A stretch of 64,000 bases of DNA from Asterella californica (Eukaryota; Streptophyta; Marchantiopsida; Marchantiales; Aytoniaceae), in NCBI GenBank assembly GCA_036924285.1, contig JAYKYS010000146.1, forward strand, positions 1 to 64,000, written 5' to 3'. Positions 37,826 to 50,729 of this stretch are shown here, piece by piece. Made by a program: the position numbers and the translations under genes. Within the stretch, counting starts at the first letter, position 1. Each line of letters begins with the position of its first letter. Under the pieces are notes generated by a model. It worked only from the letters and a program-made list of their open reading frames with translations, was not told the DNA's origin and ran no database searches.

Positions 37826-38142
37826 CTTGGGCGGGTTGTGCAAATTGATTGTGTATAGAGTGCCCAACAACATTCCTCTTGAGGCAACTAGCTGCCTGTT
37901 GCTGCAAAGTGCCAAGTTGTGTAGCATTGGCGATTGTCAAGGACAATTCTCCTGTATTTATAGTCCTTTATATTTTCAACAGCATGCACTGCTTGTATCT
38001 AACGTTTGACCAAATAGAACAGAGTTTCTGCGGACTCAGCTGCCTCTGTGGCTGAAAGTCCGCAAGACAACGGAGGTGTTTTGTTTTATGGTTTGTGCTG
38101 TCACCGCTGTCAGCAGTTGCTCTATAATACGCAGGGCGCAAG

Positions 38143-40998
38143 GTGTCTATAGTAGGGGATACTTTTATGACTGAGCACAATGCTATACTGAACTTTCAAC
38201 AATTGACTGTGTCACTCACTAGACATGGCAAACGGTTTACTGTGAAAGCTGGCCGTAAGACTGAAGCTGCAACTGATAGCAAGCTGTTCTTGAATTTTGC
38301 TCAAGCTCGCAGGAGCCTTAAGAACGGTTGTGAAGCTTTTTTGGTTATGGTCAATGCTTTACGATACTGATACTGATACTAGTATCAGTACTGATGCCTC
38401 AAGTGATGTCACCTGTGCTGCGAATGTAACAACTACTGATACCGAAAAATCTCTTGATGGCATTACATCCTTGCGCCAACATTATGCTGACATAGTTGAA
38501 CCTCCCAAGGGCTTGCTGCCTGACAGGGGTATCAAGCATGTCATGCCTACTCTACCTGATGCACAGCCACCTTTTAGGCGCATGTATCGCTTGTCTCCAG
38601 CCGAACTTGCTGAGGTTAAGTCACAGGTTCAGGACTTGCTTGAGAGAGGACTGATTGAGCCATCCACCTCAGCCTATGGGGCACCCATCTTCTTTGTCAA
38701 GAAGAACACTGGGAGCTGCAGATGGTGGTGGACTACAGGGCGCTCAACAACTCACAGTTAAGAACCGGTATCCTTTGCCCTAGGATTGACAACCTGTTTG
38801 ACAAGCTGCATGGTGCTCAATAGTTCACCAGCCTTGATGCTGCATCTGGTTTTCACCAGATCTTACTGAAACCTGAGGACAGACCTGAAATCAGGACTCC
38901 TTTTGGTCATTACCAGTCCAACGTGCTGCCATTTGGTCTGACTAATGCACCTGCTACTTTTCAGACAGTCATGAACAAACTGTTTGATCAGGCCCATTTG
39001 GATGCAAATGGTGTTGCCATTCCTGGTGAATTACTCACTGACTTTGTGTTGGTGTTCATTGATGACATGTTGATCTTCAGCAAAACTGCTGAGGACCATC
39101 AACGACATTTGTGTTTGAACTCATGCGTAAAGAAAAGCTGCAAATCAAACCCTCTAAATTGATTGCATGGCCTACCCGAACTACTGTGAAGGAAATACAA
39201 CAATTCCTGGGACTGACTAACTTCTTCAGTAAATTCATACTGGGGTATTGTGCTGCACCCATGACTGAACTGACAAAGAAGAAGGTGGACTGGTTTGGTC
39301 AACAGATTGTGACAAGGCTTTTCAAGAGCTGAAGTTAAAGCTGAGTACTGCACCAGTGCTTGCCATACCCGACCCTGCCGCACCTTTTGAAGTCATCACT
39401 GATTCATGTGGCTTCGGTATTGGTGCTGTGCTGATGCAGAACAACAGACCTGGTGCGTTTTACTCAAGGAAGATGACTGATCCTGAGAAAAACTATGTCA
39501 ACCATGAGCAGGACTTGCTTGCAGCCATCGTTGCCTTCAAGGTATTCCGGTGCTACCTGCTAGATGACGTCCATACAAAGCGATGGACATTTGCTGACAA
39601 CCTGTGGTGGCACCATGATCAGATTGTGGTGCCCAAGGACCAGGAGGTTAAGCGTATGATCCTGCAGGAGTTTCATGACTCTTCATATGCTGGCCACCTA
39701 GGTATTTGCAGGACTGTCAAAAATATACTGCGTTACTTCACTTGGCCTAACATTTGGGCAGAGACTGAAAGCTATGTGCAGCATTGTCCTAGCTGCCAAA
39801 TCAACAAGGGAAACAATCAGAAGCCTTATGGGCTGATGCAGCCAAATGAGGTTCCACCTTACCCTTGGCATACTGTTACCACTGATTATGTGACTGGATT
39901 CCCCATGACTGCTGACAATCACAATGCAATTGCTGTGTTTGTGGATGCACTGACCAAGTATACTGTCATTGTGCCCTGCACTAAAGAGAGTTCAGGGGCT
40001 GACTGGGCTCACATGTTCAAGGACCATGTACATGTTCACTTTGGACTGCCTGAGCATATACTGTCTGACAGAGGCACACAATTCACTGGCCTGTTCAATC
40101 AAGTCTTGGCTGAGCGCCTTGGCTACAAATGGAAGCTGACTACTGCCCATGCACCCTGGTATGGTCAAACTGAGCGTGCAAACAGACTGATTGAAGATGT
40201 ACTGCGACACTTTGTATCTGCAGACATGCTGGATTGGGACAAGCATCTCAGCTCGGTGCAGTTTGCCATCAACAATGCATGGCAGGAGACTGTGCAAGAG
40301 ACTCCCATGTTCCTGAATCATGGCAGACACCCCAAGTCACCTTTGACGGTCCTGCTGCCAGATAAGTCTGCTCTAAATCCTTTTGCTGATGACTTTGCAG
40401 CCCAAATGCGTGCTCTGATTGCTCAGCTAGAGCAAAGCGTAGCATGTTTACTGCTCAGCAAAGGCAAAAGCGTTATCATGATGATAACAGACGTGACAAC
40501 CAGTTTACTGTTGGAGACAAAGTGCTGCTTTCTACCGCAAACCTGGCATTAAAGATACTAAGAAGTGGCACAAGGAAACTGGCACCCAAATGGGTTGGGC
40601 CATTTACTGTTACTGAGCGTGTAGGCTCTCTGGGCTACTCTCTGCAATTACCTGACACTATGCTGGTGCATGATGTGTTTCACGTATGCCACCTGAGAGG
40701 TTACAAAGATGACCAACGTAAGGCACCTCCTCCAGTACTTGAGCTGGACGATGAGGGTGAATAAAACTGGGAAGTTGATGCTGTACTGGATCACATGGAA
40801 TTTAAGCAAGGCCGCAAGCGTAATTACAAGCTCAAATACTTACTGCGTTTTACTGGTTATGGCCCTGAGGAAGACATGTGGACTGAGGATACCTCTGACT
40901 GCAAGGACAGTGTCCAGGATTACTGGGACAAAAAATCTGTGTCAAACCGTTTTCATGCTGCTTCCGAGGAACCGAACACTTTTCGATTGCTTCCTTAG
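38143..40998 (+). pseudogene. pol remnant of the Ty3 element
   Basis: Domains: protease tail (TEHNAILNFQQLTVSLTRHG, 38170-38350); RT with LPFGLTNAPATFQ and the active-site box FIDD (38480-39130); RNase H start with TDSCGFGIGAVL (39390-39570); integrase with HHCC finger (FHDSSYAGH; CPSCQ), first Asp in TTDYVTGFP, second in LSDRGTQFT, Glu in GQTERANR (39600-40430); a GPY/F-like motif (KWVGPFTVTERVG, 40585) and a chromodomain (40770-40998). It is dead: frame breaks near 38712, 38755-38800, 39105, 39310 and 40440, in-frame stops at 38821 and 40762, and loss of the second half of RNase H plus the linker between about 39575 and 39590. Confidence 0.92.
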
Positions 40999-41257
40999 CA
41001 TACATCACAGCTCTGCATCATGGCCTGAGCATCCTGTCTGACCATTGCATGAATTACTTGAATGTTATCCTTTGTTTCCAAGCAATCAAAATTGCGATTT
41101 GGTAGCAACAGTGCCAGACACTGCAATGATTAAGGAACAATAGTCCAACTGTTTGCCGTGTGTTGGAAAGTCAAACTGAGACTGAGATCAACTGCCACCC
41201 CTTGCAGTAGCGATCGATATCACCACAACCCAAAACGTCGTAAATCATGTCGGGGAT
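40970..41257 (+). repeat. Right terminal repeat of the Ty3 element
   Basis: The counterpart of 34425-34726. It begins inside the last codons of the chromodomain frame (stop at 40998) and ends near atcatgtcggggat. It is probably the 3' LTR or its remnant; canonical TG...CA ends were not evident. Confidence 0.75.
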
Positions 41258-42053
41258 AATGGACCAGGTGGGTACGGCGTTGTGTGAGACGCCCTTGGAA
41301 TGCCTGCAACCCTAGATCTGCATAACACACAGCAGGTGTCCGGCAAGCGAAAGCACCTGTGAATATTGCAGATTAAAATAGGGTCACGCGGTGGTGCCCC
41401 GTTGCAAGGCACAGACCATCAGACTCCGAACGAAGGCCCTGACCAACGTGCGCACAGGTATACGTTCCCCCCAAATAGCGTATATGTGCACTCATCCTGA
41501 CTCGTGTCGGTAGCAATGCCAACTCAGGCACCCATGAGCATGGTTCAAGCTGTAACGCGCCCATCGACCACATCCTGCTACAGCTGTCAACGAGTCATCC
41601 CTTCATGTAGTGGCCTCTGCAGTCTCATGCATACATGACTTGCAACCAAATCCTTGATCACTCTGGTCTTGCAGTATGATGTTACCCACCCTCAATGTTG
41701 ACTTGACAGCCTTTGAAAGCTGATTGTGGCTTGTCTGAGAGTTCAACTCCTGCATACAGCAAGCAACCCATCCTGCAACTGCTGTTCTGAACCAGTGACT
41801 AACCCTCTCATCACCACCACCACCATCATACAATTTTGGAAAAACAAGGCACCTGTAATTAGTGCTTTTTCTTATGGCAACAGCTTGACACTGGTAGCGT
41901 CCAGCTGTCTTTCAAGGCACAAGCCCAGATTACACATGCAGCTTCAACTCTCGGCTAATGCATGCAATAACTTAGGACCCACATTGCATCTATTACGCCA
42001 CTGCACTCCTTTACCTTGTGCATTCCTACCATAGCCAAGCTCTGCAGGCACCT
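41258..42053. other. Region with no recognised gene
   Basis: It has mixed composition, with moderate CpG near 41260-41300. Upstream exons of the plus-strand gene ending at 43493 may lie here, but none could be fixed by splice site and phase. Confidence 0.4.
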
Positions 42054-43493
42054 GCGCCTGCTGCTCAAACTCACACTGTCATTTGTCCTCAACCAACTGG
42101 GTCACTCATCCCCATTTGACATGCTTGCTGGGGATGCAGCAGCGGCGGCACCGAGTCCTCCTACCCTGGCCCCTCAGGCTCTGCTGCAGGGGGCACAAGC
42201 AGCAGCCCCACCAGGCTGCCTACGGGCTTCAGTGCTTCTGGCAATGCTCCCCCGGTCAGCCCCTCTGGCCCAGCCTTCACAGGTCCAACCTCAGGTACTG
42301 AGTTTAACTTTGGGTAGTGCTCAGACACTGCTTAGCCCAACCAGTGCCAAGCAGGCTATTTCAGTTTGCATGACTCGATTGTCAGCAGTCAAGAAATGCC
42401 TGGAATTGCATCAGCCCCTCATTTGTTTTGTGTCGCTTGAGAGACAGCCCGAGGGCACAGGAATGGGGGCCCAAGGATTGATGGCGGGAAAGGGGGGGGA
42501 GGGGGGTGAGCAGGGAAGAAGATCAAGGAGAAAGGGGGTTGGGGAAGATGTGACTCTTGGGGGTCAAATTGGAATATGAGGGGGATGAGCAGAAGAGAAG
42601 GAAGGCAAGGGGGACGGGGCAATAACCTCATGCATAGCCCTTCAAAATCTGTCCATGATGTATACAGATGATTGTAGTGTGGCTGTCCGCTTTTTCTGCA
42701 GAGTCAGCAGGCACCACCAGTACAGGCTACCCACACACAGGCCAGCCCAACTTTGGAAGCACTGCATCAACGGGAGCAGGTCAGCTATGTGGCTCAACCC
42801 TTGCCTTTGTGCCAATGCTGTGCTGAAGCAACACACATGCTGCAATTGCTTTACATAGTCGTGTGTCATACAGCTTGTGTTGAGATTTGGCTGAATTTCC
42901 CTCTAGCGTCCTGTTTGCTTTGCTTGTGTGCTATAGTGATGCACAACTGTACGAGAGTTGTGCGTCATGCATGCCCTTTGCAGTGCTTGTTATGAATCAA
43001 ATGATGCTTGGTGGCTGTTCTGCTCAACTCCATGGCTATGCCACAGCTCAGGAACCTGTTGTATTAAGCCATTTGATGAACTGATCTTCTTCTATAGGTG
43101 GACACATAGGCTTGCAAGAAACAGGTAAGGCGAGCAATGCATCCAAGGGGGCAGAGTAGGATGCAAAAGGTGAGGGACACGCTCACCCCTGGAAGCAGTT
43201 TGGGCAAGCACACATGAGCTGATGGTCATCAGATACGCTTTTTTAACAGAAGAATAGCATACTTATTCTATGCTTTTGAAATCAAAGATGGGTTGACTAG
43301 CAAGATATGTTGCTGGGCAGTTTCCTGCCTTGATGCCAAGGCCTAGTGTAGCATTTCATGACATATGCTGAGTTAAGTATTTGTCATAAAGGGGTGATCT
43401 GCTGAATAACAACTAGAGAGACAGGCAGGATGTGGTAGCATACAGCTGCTTTCTGTTGCAGAACACATTTTGGACGTGATGAGAAGCTTCTGA
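42054..43493 (+). CDS. 3' exons of an unrecognised Gly/Ser/Thr/Pro-rich protein
   Basis: Four terminal exons join in phase: one ending at 42294 (start uncertain, 42054 or about 42141), 42702-42779, 43098-43124 and 43462-43493 (stop TGA). Readable segments are SSYPGPSGSAAGGTSSSP, SGNAPPVSPSGPAFTGPTS, GYPHTGQPNFGSTASTGAG and a short conserved-looking tail GHIGLQETEHILDVMRSF. Every junction has GT-AG borders and matching phase, which is the main support. If the exon starts at 42054, an in-frame TGA at 42118 interrupts it, so a later acceptor or a sequence error must be assumed. Low-complexity composition gives no family. Function unknown; the 5' part was not found. Confidence 0.42.
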
Positions 43494-44251
43494 TCGTTGC
43501 TCTGCACTGTCATTGTGCCAATGCCAACTCATTGGCATGTTCATCTGCCAAGCTGCTCATGCTGCTAATGCGAGTCCTGATCACCATCTCCTGTACCGCA
43601 GCTGTCTACACCCATCAGGAGTACAAGTCGACAACATGTAAGATGTAACACATCAGCTGGTCTTGCCCATCTTGGATTCTGCAACGCTTTACTGACATCT
43701 CTCACGGACTACTGCCTGTGCTCTGCTATCTGACCTGCTCATGTTGGTGACTGCAACATCCTACTAATTAGAAACACTCACAGATTTACTGCCTGTGCTC
43801 TGCTGTCTGACCGTGGTTACCTGCTAATCCAGGCATTTTTTGAGCGCTAGCGCTACAATTGCACTTTTGGGATTTGCTCTGATCCAATTCTTTCGGAACA
43901 CCTTGATCCGTTGACGCTGCTGGTCTTGTCACATGGACCTGCAAGGCACTGCAATCAGTTTACATTGACAGAGAAAAGGCAAAATTGCATGTGTATGTCC
44001 CATGTGCACAGGCTTGATGCACAGATACATGGTCACAAGGGGAATTAATGAACAGCAATAACAGCCAATAGCATTGCAGCCATCAGTTCTGCAGTTTGCT
44101 AAGCAGTCTTTGGCTGTTCATGTCTGTGTGAGTCAATACTACAGTCATGTGTTTTCTAGGTGATTGCCATCTTAGTTGCTGTCTGTATTCTTCTTCAACT
44201 TTGTATAGTTCAGATTACTGTACAATGCAGACTCACTGCTGCATATACACG
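43494..44251. other. Convergent intergenic region
   Basis: It lies between the plus-strand stop at 43493 and the minus-strand stop at 44252. A near-repeat (tactgcctgtgctctgctgtctgacc and its variant) occurs at 43708 and 43789. No other feature was recognised. Confidence 0.45.
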
Positions 44252-46087
44252 TTATGTGCTGCACACTAAAAGCTTTGTCACCGCCTGCTCCTGTCTAGCA
44301 AACTGCTGAACATACTTCTTCTTTAAAAGGTCAGACCGTGAGCATAGTGGATTTGGGTGTTGGATGTGCAGCATTGCAACAAGGCTGCTGTTTGCTGGCA
44401 AATGCAGCAGAGAGAACTGCTCAGCATCCGAGTCTGCTGGCTGGCATCCAAGCTGTGATGCCAAGAGCCAGAGCACATGAACATGAAAAGGCAGGAGACA
44501 GCCGGCAGCTGCTCCGTGGGGCCTGATGCTATTATAGCTTGCTTCACAAACCTGCAAACTCTGCAGCACAACCACAGCCATGTAAATACAAGCTCTACAA
44601 TGCTTGAATGAAGTCGAATGCACACACACATTGACTTGAGCAGTTTCTGGTTGTGACTTCTCTGGCATGATCATCACTCACTGCCTAGGCTGTACGACTG
44701 CTGCTGCCTGCGCTCCGCTTAGTAACTGCTGTGGCTAGCGTTCAGTTTTGATCACCAACCTCACAGGAGTACTATCATTAACCATCCAGTGAGCGAGTGT
44801 GACAGTGCACGACACTGCGCAGCACATGGTAGACACAGCTGCAGCACAATTCTAGGCAGAAGCCCTCTTTGCAAGAGGACCAGCTGCGCGTCTGCTCTGT
44901 CATAAGCCCCATACACTCTAGCCAATCGTGTTGTGATGTACTCTCTTTGGTCATATGCCCAAACTGTGCCTGTGCTGCAAGCTGTCAATGCCAAGGCGAC
45001 TTAGCAGCAGCAGCACCCTGGCATGCATGACAGATGTTTTGGCTGCTGACCAAAAAGATGGATGCATAGCACACTTCCAAATGCTGTACACAGCCATCTA
45101 CTCAAGACCCAGTTGCATGCAGCTGATCACATTCTGGACAATGCTGGTCACCTGCTCGGCAACAGATCAAGTAAGATGCAATGCACCACTCTTTGCTGAG
45201 AGAAGCTCCCAAATGAATTGCATGGCTGGAATTGCAACCATTAGCATGCTGTTGTGTCGTCACACAACAACATTCTCCCTATATTCATTCAAAGGGGATT
45301 CGTTCTTCAGCTGCGGAAGCCAGCTGTAGACTCATGATTAATGACTCTGAAGTATATTCCTATCAAACAAGCATTTGGTCTGTGACAGTTGGTAAACACC
45401 AAACAGCCTGGTGTCATGGCGTGGCTGATTCACCAAGCCCGGTATACTATGCATACTGATGCAAGAATATTGTTGTATACTTACAAGTATATTGTTGCAT
45501 ACTTACAAGTATATTGTTGTATACTTACAAGTATGTTGTTGTACTGGCGCTACACAGCATGTGCAAAGACAATGAATGCCTCCTTCAGAACATCGATCAC
45601 CTTAGTGTGCCGCAAAGGTGTGAGCACTAATGGGTTCCTAGCACCCTGACGTTCTAATCAACAGATGTACTGGAAATATTTCTTCCTCTTCAGCATTTTG
45701 TTGACATGTCTAGGAGAACCTGAACCAGACACAAGACTGTGCAATCCATCATGGTAAATCAGGCCACGACAGGCCCTTGATGAATGTGCAAATCAATTAC
45801 CAGCTTGTCTTGATTCTCTATCTTCTGCAGGATATCCAAGCCAGTCAGGTCAGGTTAAGACTGAACACAAGCAGATCAGCCACTGCTCCAGCTGCATCAA
45901 CCTTGGGGTCTTTGTGTCTAGCAAAACCTGAGTTCCTCAGCCATCCATAGGCATTGACCTTCCCACTTCCCAGAAGCACACATGGGTCATCACTGTGGTA
46001 TTGAAACAATGTGCCCTCATAGACCTTGCCACTATAGAGAATCATTGGCAAAGCATACAATGAGTTGGCAAGCATTGCAAGCTTGCC
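44252..46087 (-). CDS. Unrecognised protein, at least four 3' exons
   Basis: Exons 45645-45556, 45151-45102, 44974-44881 and 44452-44252 (stop) join in phase. They encode LVLTPLRHTKVIDVLKEAF, VTSIVQNVISCMQLGL, WAYDQREYITTRLARVYGAY and SDLLKKKYVQQFARQEQAV among others. The composition looks like a globular protein and the splice borders are canonical, apart from a weak donor after 44881 (gtcctc). A further exon at 46087 and downward (KLAMLANSLYALPMILYSGK, then VYEGTLFQYHSDDPCVLLGS) probably belongs to the same gene, but its 3' border was not settled. A Pro-rich stretch at 46950-46770 on the same strand may be another upstream exon. No family was recognised; the start codon is not identified. 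Confidence 0.5.
45466..45545. repeat. 22-bp tandem repeat, about 3.5 copies
   Basis: The unit is tatattgttgtatacttacaag, with single-base variants. It lies within an intron of the minus-strand gene ending at 44252, between exons 45645-45556 and 45151-45102. Confidence 0.9.
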
Positions 46088-46099
46088 CTGCAACATCTA

Positions 46100-47303
46100 T
46101 CATGTTTGCTGGTACTTACCAAGTTATCGCGTGCATTGGCACAGGCACACAACGCACAAGTGGTGTCAGGGCATGTAAGCTAGGTTTTAGCTGGCATCCA
46201 TCAGATCATCACCTGCATTCAAATTAGACTTGGTCAAAACCAACAGTGCAACAGCAGCACACCTTGTTGGCAATCAAGTCCTGTCAATATCGTGTCGAGT
46301 CAAGCCTGCAAGTCTGCACAGTTTATTTCAATAATGGCATTACACATGCATCTGCAGATGCTGGACAGCTGTCCCAGCCAGACGTCTGATCAAAGTGCTC
46401 ATGAGCATGCAAGATGCAATGAATACAGTATAATTTAGACAATTACAATCTGCTAAGCATGCTGCAGAATACTGTACAGGTTGTACAAACCCTGCAGACT
46501 TCATCAACTGCAGTTCATCTTCAAAGCAAGCCTGTGTCTACATGTATGTATGCACAGTCTGTCTCCTGGGGTATTGTACCATGATGCCCTGTATGCTGCA
46601 CAGCCTGTTATCTGCTGATTTGCATCTCTGCATATGCAGTGTATCAGCGCTGCATTGTTCTCAATGCATGCATTGTGGCACCAAGCATCATTCTTCCAGA
46701 AGAAAAATATATAAGGTTAGAAACAGGCACGCCAACGCCCCTCAATTACAAGGCAGCAGGCCTGCTTCTGCCCTAGGGCAAAAGCAGGTGCAGTTGGGGT
46801 GGTACTTGGGGCGACAGTTGGGGTAGCAGGTGGATTTGGTACGGGGCCGGCAAGGTGGTCACTGTGTTTACTCATAGCTATGGGGTCAGCTTGTTTGGGA
46901 TTGCCAGGGGGTTGGATGCCATTACCATACAGGCCTGGCAATGCACTCAATTCAGGGTAGTATGGGAGAGATGGTCATTCTCATTACATTGCTGAGCCAC
47001 CCTTGTCTGCGAGCAGCCGCTCCCTGGGTGCATACCCATCATCGGCTCAAGATCTAGACTGTTACTAGCGTATGACAGGCTTTGAGGGCCTTTCGGTTCA
47101 AGCAAAAATCAACAGCACCACTAGTACAGTACAGTGACAACACTACTTGGTTAGTGCCACTACACTGTAGTAGTAAGTGAGACTTGAAAGTCAAACATCA
47201 AATTCAAACAGCAACCAACAGACAAACAGTGGCAAGATTCCAAAATGCAAAAAGTTCAGGCAATCATGAGTCAGATGCAACAGATCAGTACAAACTGCCT
47301 TTA
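46100..47303. other. Region without a firm gene
   Basis: It contains a possible Pro/Thr/Ala-rich minus-strand coding stretch (about 46950-46770), perhaps an upstream exon of the 44252-46087 gene. Otherwise no exon, RNA gene or mobile element was recognised. Confidence 0.4.
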
Positions 47304-49785
47304 TTACGAACTGCCTTTGGCTTCTGCAATGCCAATTTCAGCTTTACTTGCACAATTGCCATCTCCCGTGTAGCAAGTGTCCCCAGTATACTGATAGCTC
47401 AAATAATACTGACGCATGAATTGAATACCCAGAACTATTGTGTCCACCTGATCTCCTCCTGAGAAAAATGCTGTGAAGCAAGCGGCCGATGTCTCGCTGG
47501 ATCCATCGCTGGCTACCTGCGGAGCATTATCTGAGCTGAAATTTGTCTGTATAACAGATGATAGCAATATGCATATGTTCATTGATCCTACGCTCTGTAA
47601 CTGAGTGTGCTTGGTGTGGCGAGCCATGCACTGACATGCGGGGCAGATGATCTCAGACATGGAGGGTCCTTCTTACCATGTTTTGCAGCAGTGTAATATC
47701 AGGACTGGCTTTCACAACAAGCATCAGCGTGACGACAGAAGCAATAATCATTGTCTTATGAGGTACTTCCAGTTTCTTAAGAAACAAATCAATGAATTTT
47801 ACCTGTTCTTCCAGAACGTAGTAGTTGGAAGACAAAGGAAATGTGTTGCCATTGAAGGTGAATGAGATGTTGGGCAAGCTTGAGACTGATGAGCAGTCGA
47901 CTGTGTATGCTGAGAGTGAGCTGCTCCACTGGCTTCCTGGGATGTTCTGCGACAGAAATTCACTATTGTTGATCATAGCATGTTTTCAATGCCATTCATG
48001 TGAGTTAAGACATCTACAGCGGGACTCAACTCAATGGCTTACCTTGTGAATGTCTTCCAGTGTATCTTGGGCCACACTGAGACTAGGACTGCCAGTGTCA
48101 AAAACAGCTGAAATAGAAGATGAGGTGACCTCCCGGCCACCAACAGAAATGGAGTCCAGTTTGGTTGCCCATGCAGGGTAGATGGCAGGCACCCTGAAGG
48201 AAGTACACATGCTGCAGCCTGCCATGATGTCCAGTTGGTGCAGTATGTCGTGTATGATTGCTATTGCCATGCATGTGAATGCACAGATGCTCATGCTGAT
48301 GGAGTGTGAAGGTGTTGCCAGGATGGGTTTGGAGCCAGTGGGCTAAGTGGGGTGCTTGAACTGGCTTCAAGTTGCAAGAAGGGGGAACGCCTGTGCGGAC
48401 ACGCTGTTGCAACAACATGACAGGTGCATGACATGGCCGTGGCTGGCAAATGTGTTGATTTGTGTCTCAACCTTTGTTTAGGTCAGCCTTCAAGCATACA
48501 AATACAACAGTTGAGGACCACATGTGTACCAGCAGCTGGTGCAACACATTGCATGTCTACAATGTTGGCAAAACAAGGGTGAACAAGATATGCACACATT
48601 TGCATGACTGATGTTGATGCAGCAGAAAAAAGAGTGACAAGGTACTCACATGGTCAAGGCCCCAGAGTATAATGTTTGGTTGTTGTCCCCAAACAAAAGT
48701 TGGCCTGTACCGCTGCTTGTGTCAGGATTGAGCCAGATTGAAAACTGGTTGTGATCCAACAAGCCCTGGTTCACCATACTCCAGAAAGGTGGCGGTGCAC
48801 CGCCATCATTGACTCCAGGAAATGCAAGCCCCTGCTAGGAAGGGCCCAGCAAGCTCAACTGACTTTACAACGAGCAAGGTCAATTGATGTTGACACACCA
48901 GGTCATTGATGGGACAGCCGAGGTGTATACTGTGTCATCAAGTTATACATCACGTCAAACAGTGAGATGACCCGTAGTTGACACCATGAGGTATTCTAGA
49001 GAGTCCATGACAACATGCATCTCTGTGAGCACTGACAATGTCATGAGAAGGGTTGCAGGGAAGATGCTCAGCATCACACATGATCATGCATACACAACCT
49101 TTCATAGGAGCTGTAGCCATTACCATGAGTGGACCAAAATTGATGCCAGCAGCTGAAAGAGCTGACTGGTTCAACGCGATGTCAAAAGTTTGGTCTGGCA
49201 ATGAGATGGAGCCAATTTTGACTGTGTCGTTGATTTTGTTGCCGTAGACGCTTCCAAAGCTGAAGTCAAGTTCGGATGGTATCCATCCGCTGGTCTGCAG
49301 GCAGCAAGACAGTGCGGTTTGGGACTGGACGCTAAAGCGTGCGGGTCGAGCCAATTTTGCCTTACCGTCGACGCTGACGCAGTCTGTGATCGGCTGGGGT
49401 AGTACAGCTGCTGATTGCAATTGCAGGCGTCACCGGGAAGGCTCAGCTCATAGCTGCCAGTGTCGATCTGTACAAAAAATTGTTGCGCAGGCGTTCCTGC
49501 TTCCATGTTAAAGGCGTACTGCAAGCAAATGATCAAGCTGCTTTTGATGGTCACTCAGTACGTGCGCCTAGGACAGAACCTTGACACGATTTCTGCAGGC
49601 GCTGCTCGAAAAGATACCTGAACGCCCGGCGCCGCCAAGGAACCGCCCGAACTGCTCGCACTGTTTACACTGTAGCCTACCAGGCTTACAGTCGTGGTTG
49701 CCGTTCGGCAGGTCGTAACTAGGCTGAGCAGGACGCCAGCACTGAATATAGCGTGCTGCATTTGGGCTGACAAAAAAACCGTCAT
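47304..49785 (-). CDS. Pepsin-like aspartic protease (family A1), secreted or vacuolar
   Basis: Seven exons (49785-49618, 49518-49366, 49294-49124, 48831-48650, 48193-48043, 47946-47803, 47546-47304) join in phase to 403 residues, the usual length of the family. The N-terminus has a signal peptide (AIFSAGVLLSLVTT). The two catalytic Asp motifs are FVQIDTGSYELSL and ISAVFDTGSPSLSV, one in each lobe. Between them are NFGPLM/GLAFPG, FSIWLNPDTSSGTGQLLFGD and the C-lobe strands; IVLGIQFMRQYYLSY is the typical late motif. Cysteine pairs near CNCN, VDCSS and DTCYTGDGNC suggest disulphides and an extracytoplasmic location. No plant-specific saposin insert is present. The ATG at 49785 gives a good signal peptide. 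The region upstream is CpG-rich, as at other gene starts here. Confidence 0.95.
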
Positions 49786-50729
49786 AGTCGCGCGTGTTGT
49801 GGTGGACTGGTGCCTCCAGGTTTTAAGAGCTTGCTCAACGTCTGTGTCCTTCCGTCAGTTTCCATTCGCATCGCTTGAGTCCGCAATCGGATCTCGAGCC
49901 AGATTCCCCATCACCGCCGCAGCCGTCGCGGATGTAGTTTCGTTTCGTTTTTATGTTTAATGTCCTGGCGGATAACAGACACAGTCTGTTTCTGCAAATT
50001 GATTCAGTCAAAATACTGCTCCTATGGGAAAGACAGCACCTTACGGAATCACCACGTGCATTTCGTTCACACCTAGCCAAAAAGTCTGACACAGAAGAAC
50101 GCTTGCTGAAAAGATCTACGTGTTTGGCTCTAGAGGATGCATACAGATATAATAACACATTGTACACAGTGCAATGCAAGATAAATTGGTGTTCAGCCTC
50201 AACACGCTGTGCCGACTTGCACACTACACACCATCTGTCTTGTCTATCAAGGTGAACATTGTTATCCCAACGCCTTGTATCAACACACAGACCATGACAT
50301 CCACTCCCGAACCCGCTTTAAGTTAGCAACCTTCTATTTGAGTGACATTTGGTGGCAGAAAGATCATCAGTGTATTTGCACTCAGAGTGCAGGGTCCCAT
50401 ACAATACAAGACTGCTATGATTGTGATCATGCAAAAACCTGAATGCAACCCTTTTCTATAAATAAAGCCAATGTCAAATGAATGCACAAGCTGTTAACGT
50501 TGTTGTCCTCTGTAGTGCTTAAGAAACATCCTAGATGAAATTATCAACTTTTGCTAGTTGTTGCTGTAACCGTCTGATTGTCACCTAGGGCACAGTGACT
50601 CAACATTGCAAGCTCGACAAGACGAGTGTCATCAAATGCTATTGCACAGTGCCTCAAGCCAACAGGTATGCCAGCATCTGACTCTGCCAGATATAGTGAT
50701 GGGGGGGGGGGGGGTCCGTCATCTTTGAC
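49786..50729. other. Upstream region of the aspartic protease gene
   Basis: The first 170 bases are CpG-rich and probably hold the promoter. The rest is AT-richer without recognised genes. A run of G (50701-50713) precedes the reverse transcriptase remnant. Confidence 0.5.

Larger units (their letters stand above)
38110..41257 (+). mobile_element. Decayed Ty3/gypsy chromovirus, 5'-truncated
   Basis: Recognisable order: end of the aspartic protease, reverse transcriptase, part of RNase H, integrase, chromodomain, and then a terminal repeat (40970-41257). Gag and the start of the protease are absent. Protease-RT-RNase H-integrase order and a C-terminal chromodomain place it with Ty3 chromoviruses. 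No flanking target duplication or primer-binding site could be identified. The plus-strand orientation is the same as the neighbouring unknown gene. Confidence 0.92.

Noticed and set aside
42054..42294. In-frame TGA at 42118 as a selenocysteine codon
   Set aside because: There is no flanking selenoprotein-like motif and no visible SECIS element. A later splice acceptor or an indel explains it better.
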